64,000 nucleotides of DNA from contig NZ_GL538353.1 of NCBI RefSeq assembly GCF_000148995.1, positions 496,001 to 560,000 on the forward strand, written 5' to 3'. Source of the stretch: Listeria grayi DSM 20601. GTDB taxonomy: Bacteria > Bacillota > Bacilli > Lactobacillales > Listeriaceae. The translations under genes and the position numbers were made by a program. The notes under the pieces were generated by a model. The model did not search any database. It saw nothing but the letters and a program-made list of their open reading frames with translations, and was not told the origin of the DNA. This document shows, piece after piece, positions 37,063 to 47,219 of this stretch (the first letter of the stretch is position 1; each line of letters begins with the position of its first letter).

Positions 37063-38340
37063 GTGGATGATAATGAAATTTATGTAAGTTTAGACATTGG
37101 GACGTCTTCCGTTAAAGTCATTATTGCCGAAATGGCAAATGAGCGTCTCAATATAATCGGTGTGGGGGAATCCCCATCGCAAGGAATCAAAAAAGGAATT
37201 ATTATCGACATTGATAAGACGGTAGATTCCATTAAAAAAGCAATCTCACAAGCAGAAAGAATGGTCGGCGTTGAGATTTCTCAAGTGATCGTTGGTATCG
37301 TTTCGAATCAAGTCCACTTGGAACCGTGTCACGGAATCGTGGCAATAAGCAGCGAAAACAACGAGATCACAGATGACGATGTTTGGAATGTAATGGATGC
37401 GGCACAAGTCGTTTCATTAGCTCCCGACCGTGAGATCATCAGTACGATTCCGGATCAGTTTATTGTAGATGGTTTTTCTGGCATCACAGACCCAAGAAGA
37501 ATGATCGGTGTCCGCTTGGAAATGGAAGGGACATTGGTTACGGGCTCAAAAACTATTTTACATAACACACTTCGCTGCGTAGAACGCGCTGGTCTCGAAG
37601 TAACTGATATCGTCTTGCAGCCGCTTGCGGAGGCATCGATCTCGCTTTCAGAAGATGACAAAGAATTTGGAACGGCTCTGATCAACGTTGGAGCTGGAAC
37701 GACGACGATCAGCGTGTTTGAACAAGGGAAATTGACATATACAAATGTCCTTTCTGTCGGCGGCGAAAATATTTCCAAAGACTTGTCACTTGGGCTGAAT
37801 ACTTCTACAGCAAATGCAGAGCAAGTAAAAGTCGAACATGGCTATGCTTTTTATGATGACGCATCCGCAGATGAAGTTGTCGGCGTGGATGTGATCGGCA
37901 GCAACCAAAAGCAACATTTTACACAGTTGGAAGTAGCAGATATCATTGAAGCAAGAATGGAAGAAATCTTCCAGCTTGTGATCAATGATCTGGCAAGCGT
38001 CGGTAAATCTAACTTGCCGGGTGGTTATGTGATCACCGGAGGCGGCGTTGCTGTCCCTGGTTCTATTGATCTAGCAGGCAAAGTATTTGCTTCTCATGTC
38101 AGGCTCGCAAGCCCAGATTACATCGGTGTTCGTGAACCACGTTTCACGACAGCAGTCGGATTGATCCAATCCGCTTATGAGCAAGCTCTTGTAGAAGGAC
38201 GCGATGTAAGTAGCAAGCCGCAAGAATTAACCGAAACGGAACAAGCAAATACATCAGCACCTAAACCGAAGCCTAAGAAGTCGGATAACGAAAAAGTATC
38301 GACGAAAGTCAAAAACTTTTTTGGTGCATTTTTTGAATAA
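37063..38340 (+). CDS. ftsA: Cell division protein FtsA
   Basis: 425 residues. GAGGAGG lies nine bases before GTG 37063 (MDDNEIYVSLDIGTSSVK); the in-frame GTG at 37054 overlaps it. Actin-like ATPase: phosphate loops LDIGTSSVKV and NVGAGTTTI, then YVITGGGVAVPG. The amphipathic end KVKNFFGAFFE is the membrane-targeting helix. It anchors FtsZ to the membrane. A TTGACA at 37021 hints at a promoter, but no good -10 follows. Confidence 0.96.
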   Translation: MDDNEIYVSLDIGTSSVKVIIAEMANERLNIIGVGESPSQGIKKGIIIDIDKTVDSIKKAISQAERMVGVEISQVIVGIVSNQVHLEPCHGIVAISSENNEITDDDVWNVMDAAQVVSLAPDREIISTIPDQFIVDGFSGITDPRRMIGVRLEMEGTLVTGSKTILHNTLRCVERAGLEVTDIVLQPLAEASISLSEDDKEFGTALINVGAGTTTISVFEQGKLTYTNVLSVGGENISKDLSLGLNTSTANAEQVKVEHGYAFYDDASADEVVGVDVIGSNQKQHFTQLEVADIIEARMEEIFQLVINDLASVGKSNLPGGYVITGGGVAVPGSIDLAGKVFASHVRLASPDYIGVREPRFTTAVGLIQSAYEQALVEGRDVSSKPQELTETEQANTSAPKPKPKKSDNEKVSTKVKNFFGAFFE

Positions 38341-38389
38341 ATAAAGTGGAAGATAAAAGAAATAAAACAGTTAACTAGGAGGCAAAAGT

Positions 38390-39544
38390 ATGTTAGAGTT
38401 TGATACGACTTCAGAAAGCTTGGCAACAATCAAAGTGATCGGTGTTGGCGGCGGCGGGAATAACGCTGTCAATCGTATGATCGATCATGGCGTGCAAGGC
38501 GTTGAGTTTATTTCTGTTAATACAGACGCGCAAGCATTGAAACTTGCAAAATCTGAAACAAAATTACAAATCGGAACAAAATTGACTCGTGGTCTTGGAG
38601 CTGGCGCTGTACCGGAAATCGGTAAAAAAGCCGCAGAAGAAAGCCGCGAACAAATCGAAGAAGCGTTAAAAGGTTCCGATATGGTTTTTGTAACTGCCGG
38701 AATGGGTGGCGGAACTGGAACAGGAGCTGCACCGGTCATCGCACAGATCGCAAAAGAAATGGGAGCATTGACTGTTGGTGTTGTGACACGTCCATTCGGA
38801 TTTGAAGGTCCAAAACGTACGAAACAAGCATCAAATGGTGCAGAAGCAATGAAAGAAGCGGTTGATACACTTATCATTATCCCAAATGACCGCTTACTGC
38901 AAATCGTCGACAAAAACACACCGATGCTAGAAGCTTTCCGTGAAGCGGATAACGTGCTTCGCCAAGGTGTTCAAGGAATCTCTGATTTGATCGCTGTACC
39001 GGGACTTATCAACCTTGACTTTGCCGATGTGAAAACGATTATGACAAACCGTGGTTCTGCTTTAATGGGTATCGGTATCGCTACTGGCGAAAACCGTGCA
39101 GCCGATGCTGCCAAAAAAGCAATTTCGTCTCCACTTCTTGAAACATCGATCGATGGTGCAAAAGGTGTACTGATGAATATTACCGGTGGATCGAACCTTA
39201 GCTTGTATGAAGTACAAGAAGCTGCTGAGATCGTTTCCAATGCCTCAGATGAAGATGTGAATATGATCTTCGGTTCCGTTATCAACGACGAGTTAAAGGA
39301 TGAATTGATCGTTACGGTTATTGCTACAGGCTTTGATGAAAGCAAACAAGCGGCACAACGTAGCAACCAAGCAACGCGCTCGAACAATAATGCACAGCCG
39401 ATCCAAGTAAACCGTCCGAATTATGCTACACAAGACAACCAAGAACCAAAAGGCGAACAGCCGAAACGACACGAAGAACAAGTAGACCCTGCAAATGATG
39501 TTGACGTACCAGCATTTATCCGCAATCGTAACCGCCGTAAATAA
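38390..39544 (+). CDS. ftsZ: Cell division protein FtsZ
   Basis: 384 residues. [17 protein letters not shown], the tubulin signature [12 protein letters not shown] and [11 protein letters not shown] are canonical. The C-terminal [13 protein letters not shown] is the peptide that binds FtsA and SepF. GTPase that forms the Z ring. AGGAGG precedes the ATG; it follows ftsA by 49 bases. Confidence 0.98.
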   Translation: MLEFDTTSESLATIKVIGVGGGGNNAVNRMIDHGVQGVEFISVNTDAQALKLAKSETKLQIGTKLTRGLGAGAVPEIGKKAAEESREQIEEALKGSDMVFVTAGMGGGTGTGAAPVIAQIAKEMGALTVGVVTRPFGFEGPKRTKQASNGAEAMKEAVDTLIIIPNDRLLQIVDKNTPMLEAFREADNVLRQGVQGISDLIAVPGLINLDFADVKTIMTNRGSALMGIGIATGENRAADAAKKAISSPLLETSIDGAKGVLMNITGGSNLSLYEVQEAAEIVSNASDEDVNMIFGSVINDELKDELIVTVIATGFDESKQAAQRSNQATRSNNNAQPIQVNRPNYATQDNQEPKGEQPKRHEEQVDPANDVDVPAFIRNRNRRK

Positions 39545-39604
39545 ACAGTTAGGTTTCAGCATACTGGATTATGGGAAAATGTGAAAGATAATAGGTGGGA
39601 AGTC

Positions 39605-40273
39605 ATGAATGAGCAAACGAAACTGACAGAAGTAAAACAGCGTATCGAAGCAGCATGCAAGCGAGCTGATCGTTCCACAGATTCTGTGGAATTGATCGCC
39701 GTTACCAAGCATGTAGATGCAGCGAAGATTCTTGATCTGCATCAGCTGGGGTTAAGCCAATTTGGGGAAAATCGAGCTGACGTGCTTGTCAAGAAAGCGG
39801 CCGAGCTAAAAGACCATTCGATCGACTGGCATTATATCGGTTCCTTGCAGACCAGAAAAGTTCGTCAAGTCTTGCCTCTGATCAGCTGCCTGCATTCCTT
39901 GGATCGTGAATCGCTGGCTGTAGAGATCGAAAAGCGGGCAGAAACAGAGATCCCTTGTTTTCTGCAAGTGAATATTACCGGAGAAGCATCGAAACACGGT
40001 TTTTCGCCGGAAGAAGCACTTGCTTTTGTAAATCGCTTTGATTTTCAAAAAATCAAAGTGATCGGTCTAATGACAATGGCGCCACTTACTGAGGACGACG
40101 CTATCATCCGCCAAGCATTTACTGACTTAGCTGCGCTTGGCCAAGCAATTCAAAAACTAGCTGTGCGACAAGCGCCATGTTTAAAACTATCCATGGGAAT
40201 GACCAATGATTTTGAGATCGCGATCGAAGAAGGTGCGACGCATATACGAATCGGCAGAGCATTAGTGGAATAA
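39605..40273 (+). CDS. ylmE: YlmE/YggS family pyridoxal-phosphate homeostasis protein
   Basis: 222 residues from ATG 39605 (GGTGGGAAG upstream). LIAVTKHV holds the PLP Lys; then GENRADVLVKK, HYIGSLQTRKVRQVL, LSMGMTNDFEIAIEEGATHIRIG. It carries PLP and balances vitamin B6 and amino acid pools; it is not an active racemase. It sits in its usual place between ftsZ and sepF. Confidence 0.93.
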   Translation: MNEQTKLTEVKQRIEAACKRADRSTDSVELIAVTKHVDAAKILDLHQLGLSQFGENRADVLVKKAAELKDHSIDWHYIGSLQTRKVRQVLPLISCLHSLDRESLAVEIEKRAETEIPCFLQVNITGEASKHGFSPEEALAFVNRFDFQKIKVIGLMTMAPLTEDDAIIRQAFTDLAALGQAIQKLAVRQAPCLKLSMGMTNDFEIAIEEGATHIRIGRALVE

Positions 40274-40298
40274 TTTAATTTTTGGAGGTGTGACTCAT

Positions 40299-40745
40299 AT
40301 GGGAATTGCAAATAAATTCAAGACTTTTTTCTTCTTAGATGAAGAAGAGGCACAATATGAAGAAGAGCAGACAGTAGAAAAACAGCCGGTCGAAACAAGA
40401 CCTAAAAAAGAGAAAAATAGATTCCAAGCAGTAGAAAAAGAGTCGAAGGTGGTCAGCATGCAAGGAGCACAATATTCCAGCCGAATGGTTTTAGTTGAAC
40501 CGCGTGTTTATGCGGAAGCGCAAGAACTTGCCGATTATTTGAAAGACTATCGTTCTGTTGTTGTCAATCTGCAGCGCATCAATCGCGATCAAGCAATTCG
40601 GATCGTCGACTTTTTAAGTGGAACAGTTTATGCACTTGGTGGAGACATTCAAAGAATCGGAAATAATATTTTCCTTTGCACGCCTGAAAACGTGGAAGTG
40701 GATGGCGCTATTTCTGAAATGTTAGATGAACAAAACTTCATGTAG
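40299..40745 (+). CDS. sepF: Cell division protein SepF
   Basis: 148 residues. ATG 40299 is nine bases after GGAGG. N-terminal amphipathic helix GIANKFKTFFFLDEEEAQYE binds membrane. A variable acidic linker follows, then the SepF core (VLVEPRVYAEAQELADYLKD, VVVNLQRINRDQAIRIVDFLSG). It bundles FtsZ and can replace FtsA in part. Confidence 0.94.
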   Translation: MGIANKFKTFFFLDEEEAQYEEEQTVEKQPVETRPKKEKNRFQAVEKESKVVSMQGAQYSSRMVLVEPRVYAEAQELADYLKDYRSVVVNLQRINRDQAIRIVDFLSGTVYALGGDIQRIGNNIFLCTPENVEVDGAISEMLDEQNFM

Positions 40746-40767
40746 AAATAGAGAGGTGTAACGCAGG

Positions 40768-41058
40768 GTGCAAGAGATTTTATTACAGATAATTAATGTT
40801 GTGTTATTTATCATCCAATGGTTACCGACTTTAATGTTTGTTTACTTTTTGATGAGTTGGTTCCCAGGAGCACGCCAATCTAAAATTGGACGAATATTAG
40901 GACGTATTTTCGAACCGATTTTAGAACCGTTCAGAAAAATAATTCCGCCGATTGGCATGTTTGATATTTCGTCATTGATTGCATATATTGTATTTCAGTA
41001 TGCAATGCGTGTGTTAACGATGTTGATTGCTAATTATATCGTTCCTCTGTTATTTTAA
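40768..41058 (+). CDS. ylmG: YggT family membrane protein (YlmG)
   Basis: 96 residues, GTG start with AGAGGTG upstream. Two spans flank the conserved loop RQSKIGRILGRIFEPILEPF and PPIGMFDIS. Function is not settled; homologues affect nucleoid or membrane-protein placement. Cotranscribed with sepF and ended by a terminator. Confidence 0.88.
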   Translation: MQEILLQIINVVLFIIQWLPTLMFVYFLMSWFPGARQSKIGRILGRIFEPILEPFRKIIPPIGMFDISSLIAYIVFQYAMRVLTMLIANYIVPLLF

Positions 41059-41073
41059 AAGGTGGATAACAGG

Positions 41074-41104
41074 AAGACTTGCTGTCAGAAGCGAGTCTTT
41101 TTTT
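41074..41104 (+). terminator. Terminator after ylmG
   Basis: AAGACTTGCT and AAGCGAGTCTT arms, then a T run. Confidence 0.8.
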
Positions 41105-41111
41105 AGAGAAA

Positions 41112-41120
41112 TGGTATAAT
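41112..41120 (+). promoter_or_regulatory. Extended -10 promoter of ylmH
   Basis: TGGTATAAT with no good -35 box, 27 bases before the ylmH start; it directly follows the ylmG terminator. Confidence 0.55.
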
Positions 41121-41146
41121 AAAAGGGATGAAAGAGGGAATTTACG

Positions 41147-41923
41147 ATGGAAGGCATTTACCAGCATTTTAGACCAGAAGAATATGATTTTATTGATAAA
41201 ATGACAGCTCTAGTGGCGCAAGTAGAGGATGAATACACACCACGGCTCACACATTTTCTTGATCCGAGGCAGGAGTTCATCGTCCAAACGGTCATTGGTA
41301 GCTATGAAAATATCAAAGTTGCTTTTAATGGTGGTCGTGCGCATACGGAACGCGTCCGCGCATTGATCTATCCAGATTATTACGAACCGGCAGAAACTGA
41401 TTTTGAGATTGCCCTTTTCCAAATCCGCTATCCAGTCAAATTCACAACACTCACGCACCAAAAAATATTGGGGACACTGATGTCGCTTGGAATGAAACGT
41501 GATATCTTCGGCGACATTTTGGAAAAAGAAGATATTTGGCAGTTTTTCGTAGAAGCAAGTATGAAAGATTATTTATCGACGCAAATCGAGAAGATCGGCA
41601 AGGTGAACGTCATGTTAGAAGAGGTCCCGTTGACGGATGCGATCCTGACACATGTAGATTGGATCGAAAAAGCGATCACCGTTTCTAGTCTGCGCTTAGA
41701 TGTTTTGATCGCTGCCAGCCATAATATCTCACGCCAAAAGGCCAAGCAACTCGTTCAAGGCGGTCTAGTAAGAGTGAACTGGAAGACGATTGAGAACGCC
41801 GACTTTCTTTGCGTCGCCGAGGATATTATCTCTGTGCGCGGCTACGGCCGAATCAAATTGATGGAAACAAACGGCAAGTCGAAAAAAGATAAGGACAAGA
41901 TCACGATCGGTTATTTACAATAA
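41147..41923 (+). CDS. ylmH: S4-domain RNA-binding protein YlmH
   Basis: 258 residues. N-terminal YlmH domain (FRPEEYDFIDKM, DPRQEFIV), middle region, and a C-terminal S4 domain at about 180-245 (SSLRLDVLIAASHNISRQKA, GLVRVNWK). Homologues bind stalled 50S subunits with peptidyl-tRNA in ribosome quality control. A weak GAGGGAA site precedes the ATG. Confidence 0.9.
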   Translation: MEGIYQHFRPEEYDFIDKMTALVAQVEDEYTPRLTHFLDPRQEFIVQTVIGSYENIKVAFNGGRAHTERVRALIYPDYYEPAETDFEIALFQIRYPVKFTTLTHQKILGTLMSLGMKRDIFGDILEKEDIWQFFVEASMKDYLSTQIEKIGKVNVMLEEVPLTDAILTHVDWIEKAITVSSLRLDVLIAASHNISRQKAKQLVQGGLVRVNWKTIENADFLCVAEDIISVRGYGRIKLMETNGKSKKDKDKITIGYLQ

Positions 41924-41938
41924 GAGAGGAGGAGCATC

Positions 41939-42460
41939 GTGGAAAAACTGCTCGGCGAGAAACGCCGCCACTATATTTTAGAACAGTTGAAAACAGCAAA
42001 CACGCCGGTTTCAGGTAGTGAACTGGCGAAAGCGGCTAATGTCAGCCGCCAAGTGATCGTTCAAGATATCTCGCTCTTAAAAGCGAAAGACGAGCCGATC
42101 ACTGCCACTCCACAAGGTTATGTCTATGTCCGTCCTGAAACAGATAATCGCATTCGCAAAATCATCGCTGTCAACCATACGAAAGCAGAAACCGAACAAG
42201 AGCTCACCTTGCTCGTCGACTGTGGAATAACTGTGGTAGATGTAACAGTAGAACACCCGATTTATGGCGAAATTACGGCGGCACTTCATGTGAAAAATCG
42301 TTTCGATGTCGATAAATTCATTCAGAAAGTGCGCACGACCAATGCCTCACTCCTCGCTGAATTGACCGGAAGCGTTCATCTGCATACGATCGAGGCAGAT
42401 ACAGAAGAACAGATTTCCAAAGGAATCGCGGCGCTCGATAAAGCAGGATTCTTGATTTGA
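41939..42460 (+). CDS. niaR: NiaR-type transcriptional repressor (HTH_11 plus 3H domain)
   Basis: 173 residues, GTG start after GAGGAGGAG. N-terminal winged helix (VSGSELAKAANVSRQVIVQD), then a 3H domain with its histidines at HPIYGEI, ALHVKNRF and VHLHTIE. NiaR represses NAD-synthesis and niacin-transport genes when niacin binds with metal. In L. monocytogenes I recall nadA/B/C and nifS-like genes near this spot; none is present here between niaR and divIVA, so its targets are elsewhere. Confidence 0.8.
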   Translation: MEKLLGEKRRHYILEQLKTANTPVSGSELAKAANVSRQVIVQDISLLKAKDEPITATPQGYVYVRPETDNRIRKIIAVNHTKAETEQELTLLVDCGITVVDVTVEHPIYGEITAALHVKNRFDVDKFIQKVRTTNASLLAELTGSVHLHTIEADTEEQISKGIAALDKAGFLI

Positions 42461-42580
42461 AAAAACGAATAATTTTCGGGAAAAACTAGGAAAAGTCTAG
42501 CAACTATGATAGAATGGACAATGTAATTATATTTAGATACAAGAACGAAGAATCGAAATAATCATGCGGAGGTGCTCGTT

Positions 42581-43111
42581 ATGCCGTTATCGCCATTAGA
42601 TATACATAACAAAGAATTTACTAGAAGTTTTCGAGGCTATGATGAAGATGAAGTGAACGATTTTCTGGATCAGATCATTAAAGACTATGAACAATTGATC
42701 AAAGAAAAGAAAAAGCTGGAAGATACTTTGAATAACAGTGAAGAACGCCTTGGCCACTTCACCAACATTGAAGAAACACTTAATAAATCACTGATCGTTG
42801 CGCAGACTGCTGCAGAAGAAGTCAAACATTCTGCTAATAAAGAAGCGAAACTGATCGTTCGTGAAGCAGAAAAAAATGCCGATCGTATTTTAGGGGATTC
42901 GTTATCGAAAGCACGCAAAGTGGCTATCGAGATCGAAGACTTGAAACGCCAATCCAAAGTTTTCCGCGAACGTTTGAAAATGTTAGTGGAAGCGCAAATG
43001 GATCTTATCAAAAGCGACGATTGGCAGCAGTTGATGTCTTATGATGTCGATGCGACGGAATTGAAACAACTAAAAGAAGTCAAACAAACAGACGAAGATG
43101 GAGACAAGTAA
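42581..43111 (+). CDS. divIVA: Cell-pole and septum protein DivIVA
   Basis: 176 residues from ATG 42581 (GGAGGTG seven bases upstream). N-terminal lipid-binding domain MPLSPLDIHNKEFTRSFRGY then DEDEVNDFLDQIIKDY and a long coiled coil, with a Lys/Asp tail. It senses negative membrane curvature and, in Listeria, supports septum placement and secretion of autolysins. It stands just before the ileS T-box. Confidence 0.95.
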   Translation: MPLSPLDIHNKEFTRSFRGYDEDEVNDFLDQIIKDYEQLIKEKKKLEDTLNNSEERLGHFTNIEETLNKSLIVAQTAAEEVKHSANKEAKLIVREAEKNADRILGDSLSKARKVAIEIEDLKRQSKVFRERLKMLVEAQMDLIKSDDWQQLMSYDVDATELKQLKEVKQTDEDGDK

Positions 43112-43119
43112 AAAGCGAG

Positions 43120-43327
43120 CAGACAAGTTTGAGCGAGTCAGCGAACGGTGCGAGGCTGATAACTTTAACGCTTTTGAAATCACTCTGGAGTCCCGTTTCC
43201 GAAAGTAAGTAAGAAATGGCGCGAACCTAGCGTTATAGGTGTATCAAAGTGGGTGGCGATCCGTCGTCATCAACAAGGGTGGTACCGCGATTCATCTCGT
43301 CCCTTTTTTAGGGAGGAGATTTTTTGT
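43120..43327 (+). promoter_or_regulatory. T-box riboswitch (isoleucine) of ileS
   Basis: Stem I region from about 43120 (GCGAGTCAGCGAACGGTGCG) with a likely specifier ATC in GAAATCACTC near 43180, an Ile codon. The T-box sequence AAGGGTGGTACCGCG lies at 43275-43289, and a terminator ATCTC..CCCT/AGGG..GAGAT with T run at 43294-43327. Uncharged tRNA-Ile pairs with specifier and T-box to block the terminator and turn on ileS. Confidence 0.93.
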
Positions 43328-43357
43328 TTTATGTTAAATAAAAAAGGAGAAGTGAAC

Positions 43358-46120
43358 ATGGAATATAAAGAAACATTATTGATCCCGAAAACAGCATTTC
43401 CAATGCGTGGAAATTTACCTGTACGTGAACTAGAATGGCAAAAAGAATGGGAAGAAAATGATATTTATGCACGTCGTCAAGAATTAAATGAAGGAAAACC
43501 GACTTTCATCCTGCATGATGGGCCTCCTTATGCGAACGGAAATATCCACTTAGGCCACTCGCTGAACAAAATCAGTAAAGACATCATTGTACGCTATAAA
43601 TCAATGACAGGCTTCCGTTCTCCGTATGTACCAGGTTGGGATACACATGGTCTACCGATCGAACAAGTACTTGCCAATAAAGGCGTGAAGCGCAAAGAAA
43701 TGACCATGGCAGAATATCGCAAACATTGTATGGAATATGCCCTGAGTCAAGTGGACAAACAACGCGAAGATTTCAAAAGGCTTGGCGTTGCTGCGGATTG
43801 GGAAAATCCGTATATCACGTTGCAACCGGAATATGAAGCAGCTCAAATCCGCGTGTTCGGTAAAATGGCAGAAAAAGGATATATTTATAAAGGGTTGAAA
43901 CCGATCTATTGGTCACCTTCCAGTGAATCTTCGCTCGCAGAAGCTGAAATCGAATATAAAGATGTAAAATCCGCTTCGATCTATGTAGCTTTCAAAGTAG
44001 TAGACGGAAAAGATGTGCTACCTGATGATGCAGAACTTGTTATCTGGACAACAACACCATGGACTTTGCCAGCAAACCTTGGAATCTCTGTTAATCCAGA
44101 ATATACTTATTCTGTGGTAAAAGTCGGCGAACGCAAATTTGTGATCGCAAAAGAACTATTAGAACAAGTAGCAAAAGAGATCGGCTGGGAAGACTATGAG
44201 AGCCTTCAAGAAGTGAAAGGCGACGAACTGGAATATGTAACAGCGCAGCATCCATTCTACGACCGGACATCGCTTGTCATGATCGGCGACCACGTGACAT
44301 TAGATGCTGGTACTGGTCTCGTCCACACAGCACCAGGACATGGGGAAGACGATTATTTCATCGGGAAAAGATATGACTTGGAAGTTCTATCTCCTGTAGA
44401 CAGCAGAGGTTGTTACACTGATGAAGCACCAGGGTTTGAAGGAATCTTCTACGATAAAGCTAATCCAATGATCACCGAATTGTTGGAAGAAAAAGGAGCA
44501 TTGCTGAAACTCGATTTCTTCACGCATAGCTATCCGCATGATTGGCGCACAAAGAAACCGGTCATCTACCGTGCGACCGCTCAATGGTTTGCTTCGATCG
44601 ATGCTTTCCGTCAAAACATTTTGGATGAAGTAGAAAAAGTCGATTGGGTAATCCCTTGGGGCAAGACTCGTCTTTACAATATGATCCGCGATCGCGGCGA
44701 CTGGGTGATTTCCAGACAACGTGCTTGGGGTGTTCCACTGCCGATTTTCTATGCCGAAAATGGCGAAGCGATCCTAAGCAAAGAAACGATCGAACATGCA
44801 GCTGCACTTTTTGCAGAACATGGCTCGAATGTTTGGTTTGAAAGAGAAGCAAAAGACTTGCTTCCAAAAGGATTTACGCATCCAGGAAGCCCGAACGGCG
44901 AATTTACGAAAGAAACAGATATCATGGATGTATGGTTCGACTCCGGTTCTTCTCATGAAGCGGTCTTGAAACAACGTCCGAATCTTACCTTCCCGGCCGA
45001 TCTTTATTTAGAAGGCTCGGATCAATACCGCGGCTGGTTCAACTCCAGTATCACGACCAGCGTAGCGATCAATGGCGTTGCACCTTATAAAGCCGTCCTT
45101 TCGCAAGGATTTACACTTGATCCGCAAGGCCGCAAGCAAAGTAAATCTCTTGGAAATACGATCGAACCGAAGAAAGTAACGAATCAATTAGGTGCTGACA
45201 TCCTGCGTCTTTGGGTAGCAAGTGTCGATTATGAATCTGATGTCCGTGTAGATATGAATACGCTGAATCAAGTAGCCGAGGTATACCGCAAGCTCCGCAA
45301 CACATTGCGTTTCTTACTTGCGAACGTTTCTGACTTCGATCCAAAAGCTGATACTGTTGCATTTGAAGATCTTCGTTCCGTAGATCAATATATGACAGTA
45401 CGATTGAACCAAGTGATCGACTCGATCCGCAAAGGTTATGACGCGTACGCTTTCTCATCGGTCTACAAAACGATCGTCAACTTCTGTACAAGCGAACTTT
45501 CTGCTTTCTATCTAGACTTTGCCAAAGATGTGGTATATATCGAGCCAGAGAACAGCCACGCCCGTCGCTGTATGCAAACCGTCTTTTATCAAACGGCTGT
45601 CGCACTTACTAAACTATTGACACCGATCTTGCCGCATACTTCGGAAGAAATCTGGAAATTCTATAAAGAAGAAGAGGATTATGTCCAATTAGCAGAATTA
45701 CCGGCTGGTGAAACATTTGCGAATCAAGATGCTTTGTTAACAGAATGGAATGCGTTCATGAGCTTGCGCGATAAAGTCTTAAAAGCATTGGAAGAAGCGC
45801 GGAATGCGAAATTGATCGGTAAATCGTTTGAAGCAAAAGTAACGCTTTATCCATCCGCTTCTGTAAAAGAATTGATCGACGGATTGGACAGTGATCTAGC
45901 GCAGTTGCTGATTGTATCGCAATTCAGCTTGGCGGATACTGAAACACAAGCACCAGCAGAAGCACACGTTTTTGAAGACGTGAGCGTACTGGTCGAAAAA
46001 GCGCAAGGCGAAACATGCGAACGCTGCCGTGTAGTGAAAACAGATGTTGGTCATGATCATAATCACCCAACACTTTGTGCGCGCTGTGCGGATATTGTCA
46101 CCAAAAATTATGAAGCATAA
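43358..46120 (+). CDS. ileS: Isoleucyl-tRNA synthetase
   Basis: 920 residues from ATG 43358 (AAAAAGGAG upstream); an open frame runs back through the T-box but is not used. The HIGH motif is GNIHLGHS. The editing domain is in the middle. The KMSKS-equivalent loop reads KQSKS in [10 protein letters not shown], with Gln for Met. The C-terminal zinc ribbon is CERCRVV...CARC. It charges tRNA-Ile and is controlled by the upstream T-box. Length is normal for the bacterial type. Confidence 0.97.
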   Translation: MEYKETLLIPKTAFPMRGNLPVRELEWQKEWEENDIYARRQELNEGKPTFILHDGPPYANGNIHLGHSLNKISKDIIVRYKSMTGFRSPYVPGWDTHGLPIEQVLANKGVKRKEMTMAEYRKHCMEYALSQVDKQREDFKRLGVAADWENPYITLQPEYEAAQIRVFGKMAEKGYIYKGLKPIYWSPSSESSLAEAEIEYKDVKSASIYVAFKVVDGKDVLPDDAELVIWTTTPWTLPANLGISVNPEYTYSVVKVGERKFVIAKELLEQVAKEIGWEDYESLQEVKGDELEYVTAQHPFYDRTSLVMIGDHVTLDAGTGLVHTAPGHGEDDYFIGKRYDLEVLSPVDSRGCYTDEAPGFEGIFYDKANPMITELLEEKGALLKLDFFTHSYPHDWRTKKPVIYRATAQWFASIDAFRQNILDEVEKVDWVIPWGKTRLYNMIRDRGDWVISRQRAWGVPLPIFYAENGEAILSKETIEHAAALFAEHGSNVWFEREAKDLLPKGFTHPGSPNGEFTKETDIMDVWFDSGSSHEAVLKQRPNLTFPADLYLEGSDQYRGWFNSSITTSVAINGVAPYKAVLSQGFTLDPQGRKQSKSLGNTIEPKKVTNQLGADILRLWVASVDYESDVRVDMNTLNQVAEVYRKLRNTLRFLLANVSDFDPKADTVAFEDLRSVDQYMTVRLNQVIDSIRKGYDAYAFSSVYKTIVNFCTSELSAFYLDFAKDVVYIEPENSHARRCMQTVFYQTAVALTKLLTPILPHTSEEIWKFYKEEEDYVQLAELPAGETFANQDALLTEWNAFMSLRDKVLKALEEARNAKLIGKSFEAKVTLYPSASVKELIDGLDSDLAQLLIVSQFSLADTETQAPAEAHVFEDVSVLVEKAQGETCERCRVVKTDVGHDHNHPTLCARCADIVTKNYEA

Positions 46121-46137
46121 GTGATATAAATCAGAGC

Positions 46138-46177
46138 GGAGTCAGCGAATGGAGTTTTCTCGCTGACTCCATTTTTT
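46138..46177 (+). terminator. Terminator of ileS
   Basis: GGAGTCAGCGA pairs with TCGCTGACTCC, then ATTTTTT. A TACAAT -10-like box for dapF follows at 46182-46187. Confidence 0.9.
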
Positions 46178-46217
46178 AATGGTACAATAGAAAAAAACGG
46201 GTAAAGGTGTGAAAGCA

Positions 46218-47207
46218 ATGGAACTGACATTTATCAAAGTACATGGTTCTCAAAATGACTTTTTTATTATTGATGAGATCGATAACCGCATTGTGGATTG
46301 GACCGATGTGAACCGCCGGATCTTCACCAAACAGATCTGTGACCGTTCGCATGAACTTGGTGGTGCTGATGGCGTCTTATTCGTCAGTGCAAGCATCAAT
46401 GCCGGTGCAGCCTATAAAATGCGCGTTTTCAACAGTGATACCTCCGAAGCCTCTATGTGCGGGAATGGACTGCGGACAGTAGCACGTTATTTGTTGGAAA
46501 AAGAAGATGAAAAGCAGCTGATCGTTGAAACGATGAAAGCAAATCTAGAAGTGGCACAGGCAGAATCTCTTGGTTTTGGAATCCCAACTTACCAAGTCGA
46601 GATCTCGCCGGTTTTATTTGAACCGGAAGCATTGCCGTTCCATTACAATGGGAAAGCCGTATTCAACGAACCGATTCCTGAGCTGGATAACGAACTTGCC
46701 TTTTCTACTGTAGCGGTTCCTAATCCGCATTTGATCAGTTTTGTCGATCAAGAGCAGTTGGACTCTGATAAACAAGAAACGTTAGCCAGTTATCTGAATG
46801 GGGAAAATCCGTATTTCCCTGACGGCGTCAATGTCAGCTTCGTTAAACGATTGGCAGCGGATAAGATCTATGTTCGTACGTTTGAACGCGGCGTAGGCTT
46901 TACCAATGCTTGCGGGACAGCAATGTCAGCCTCTAGTCTCATCAAAAAGCAACTAGATGATGATACACTGGAAGCAGTGACGCATGTATATAATGACGGC
47001 GGAAGGGTGCAAGTAACGGCGGAACAAGCCGACGACGGCACTTACAAACTTCATTTGATTGGAAACGCGACATTCACCAAGACAGGAATCGTCCGTTTTG
47101 ATGAAGCGGAAGGTATTTCTGTCATTCAAGCAAAAGAAACTGGTGAGGAAGAAAATTATCAGCAGCTCGTAAAGGAAACAACCGCGTTTTTACAAGAAAA
47201 TGTCTAA
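46218..47207 (+). CDS. dapF: Diaminopimelate epimerase
   Basis: 329 residues from ATG 46218 (AAAGGTG upstream; an in-frame GTG at 46209 overlaps it). The two active-site cysteines are in SMCGNGLRTVARY and TNACGTAMSAS. It converts LL- to meso-diaminopimelate for lysine synthesis and for MurE. The Firmicute type is somewhat longer than the E. coli enzyme (274 residues), as seen here. Confidence 0.93.
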   Translation: MELTFIKVHGSQNDFFIIDEIDNRIVDWTDVNRRIFTKQICDRSHELGGADGVLFVSASINAGAAYKMRVFNSDTSEASMCGNGLRTVARYLLEKEDEKQLIVETMKANLEVAQAESLGFGIPTYQVEISPVLFEPEALPFHYNGKAVFNEPIPELDNELAFSTVAVPNPHLISFVDQEQLDSDKQETLASYLNGENPYFPDGVNVSFVKRLAADKIYVRTFERGVGFTNACGTAMSASSLIKKQLDDDTLEAVTHVYNDGGRVQVTAEQADDGTYKLHLIGNATFTKTGIVRFDEAEGISVIQAKETGEEENYQQLVKETTAFLQENV

Positions 47208-47219
47208 AAGGAGCTCAAA

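Noticed and set aside
43253-43357. N-terminal extension of IleRS through the T-box
   Set aside because: The frame is open only by chance; the conserved T-box and its terminator occupy it, and a good ribosome site precedes ATG 43358.
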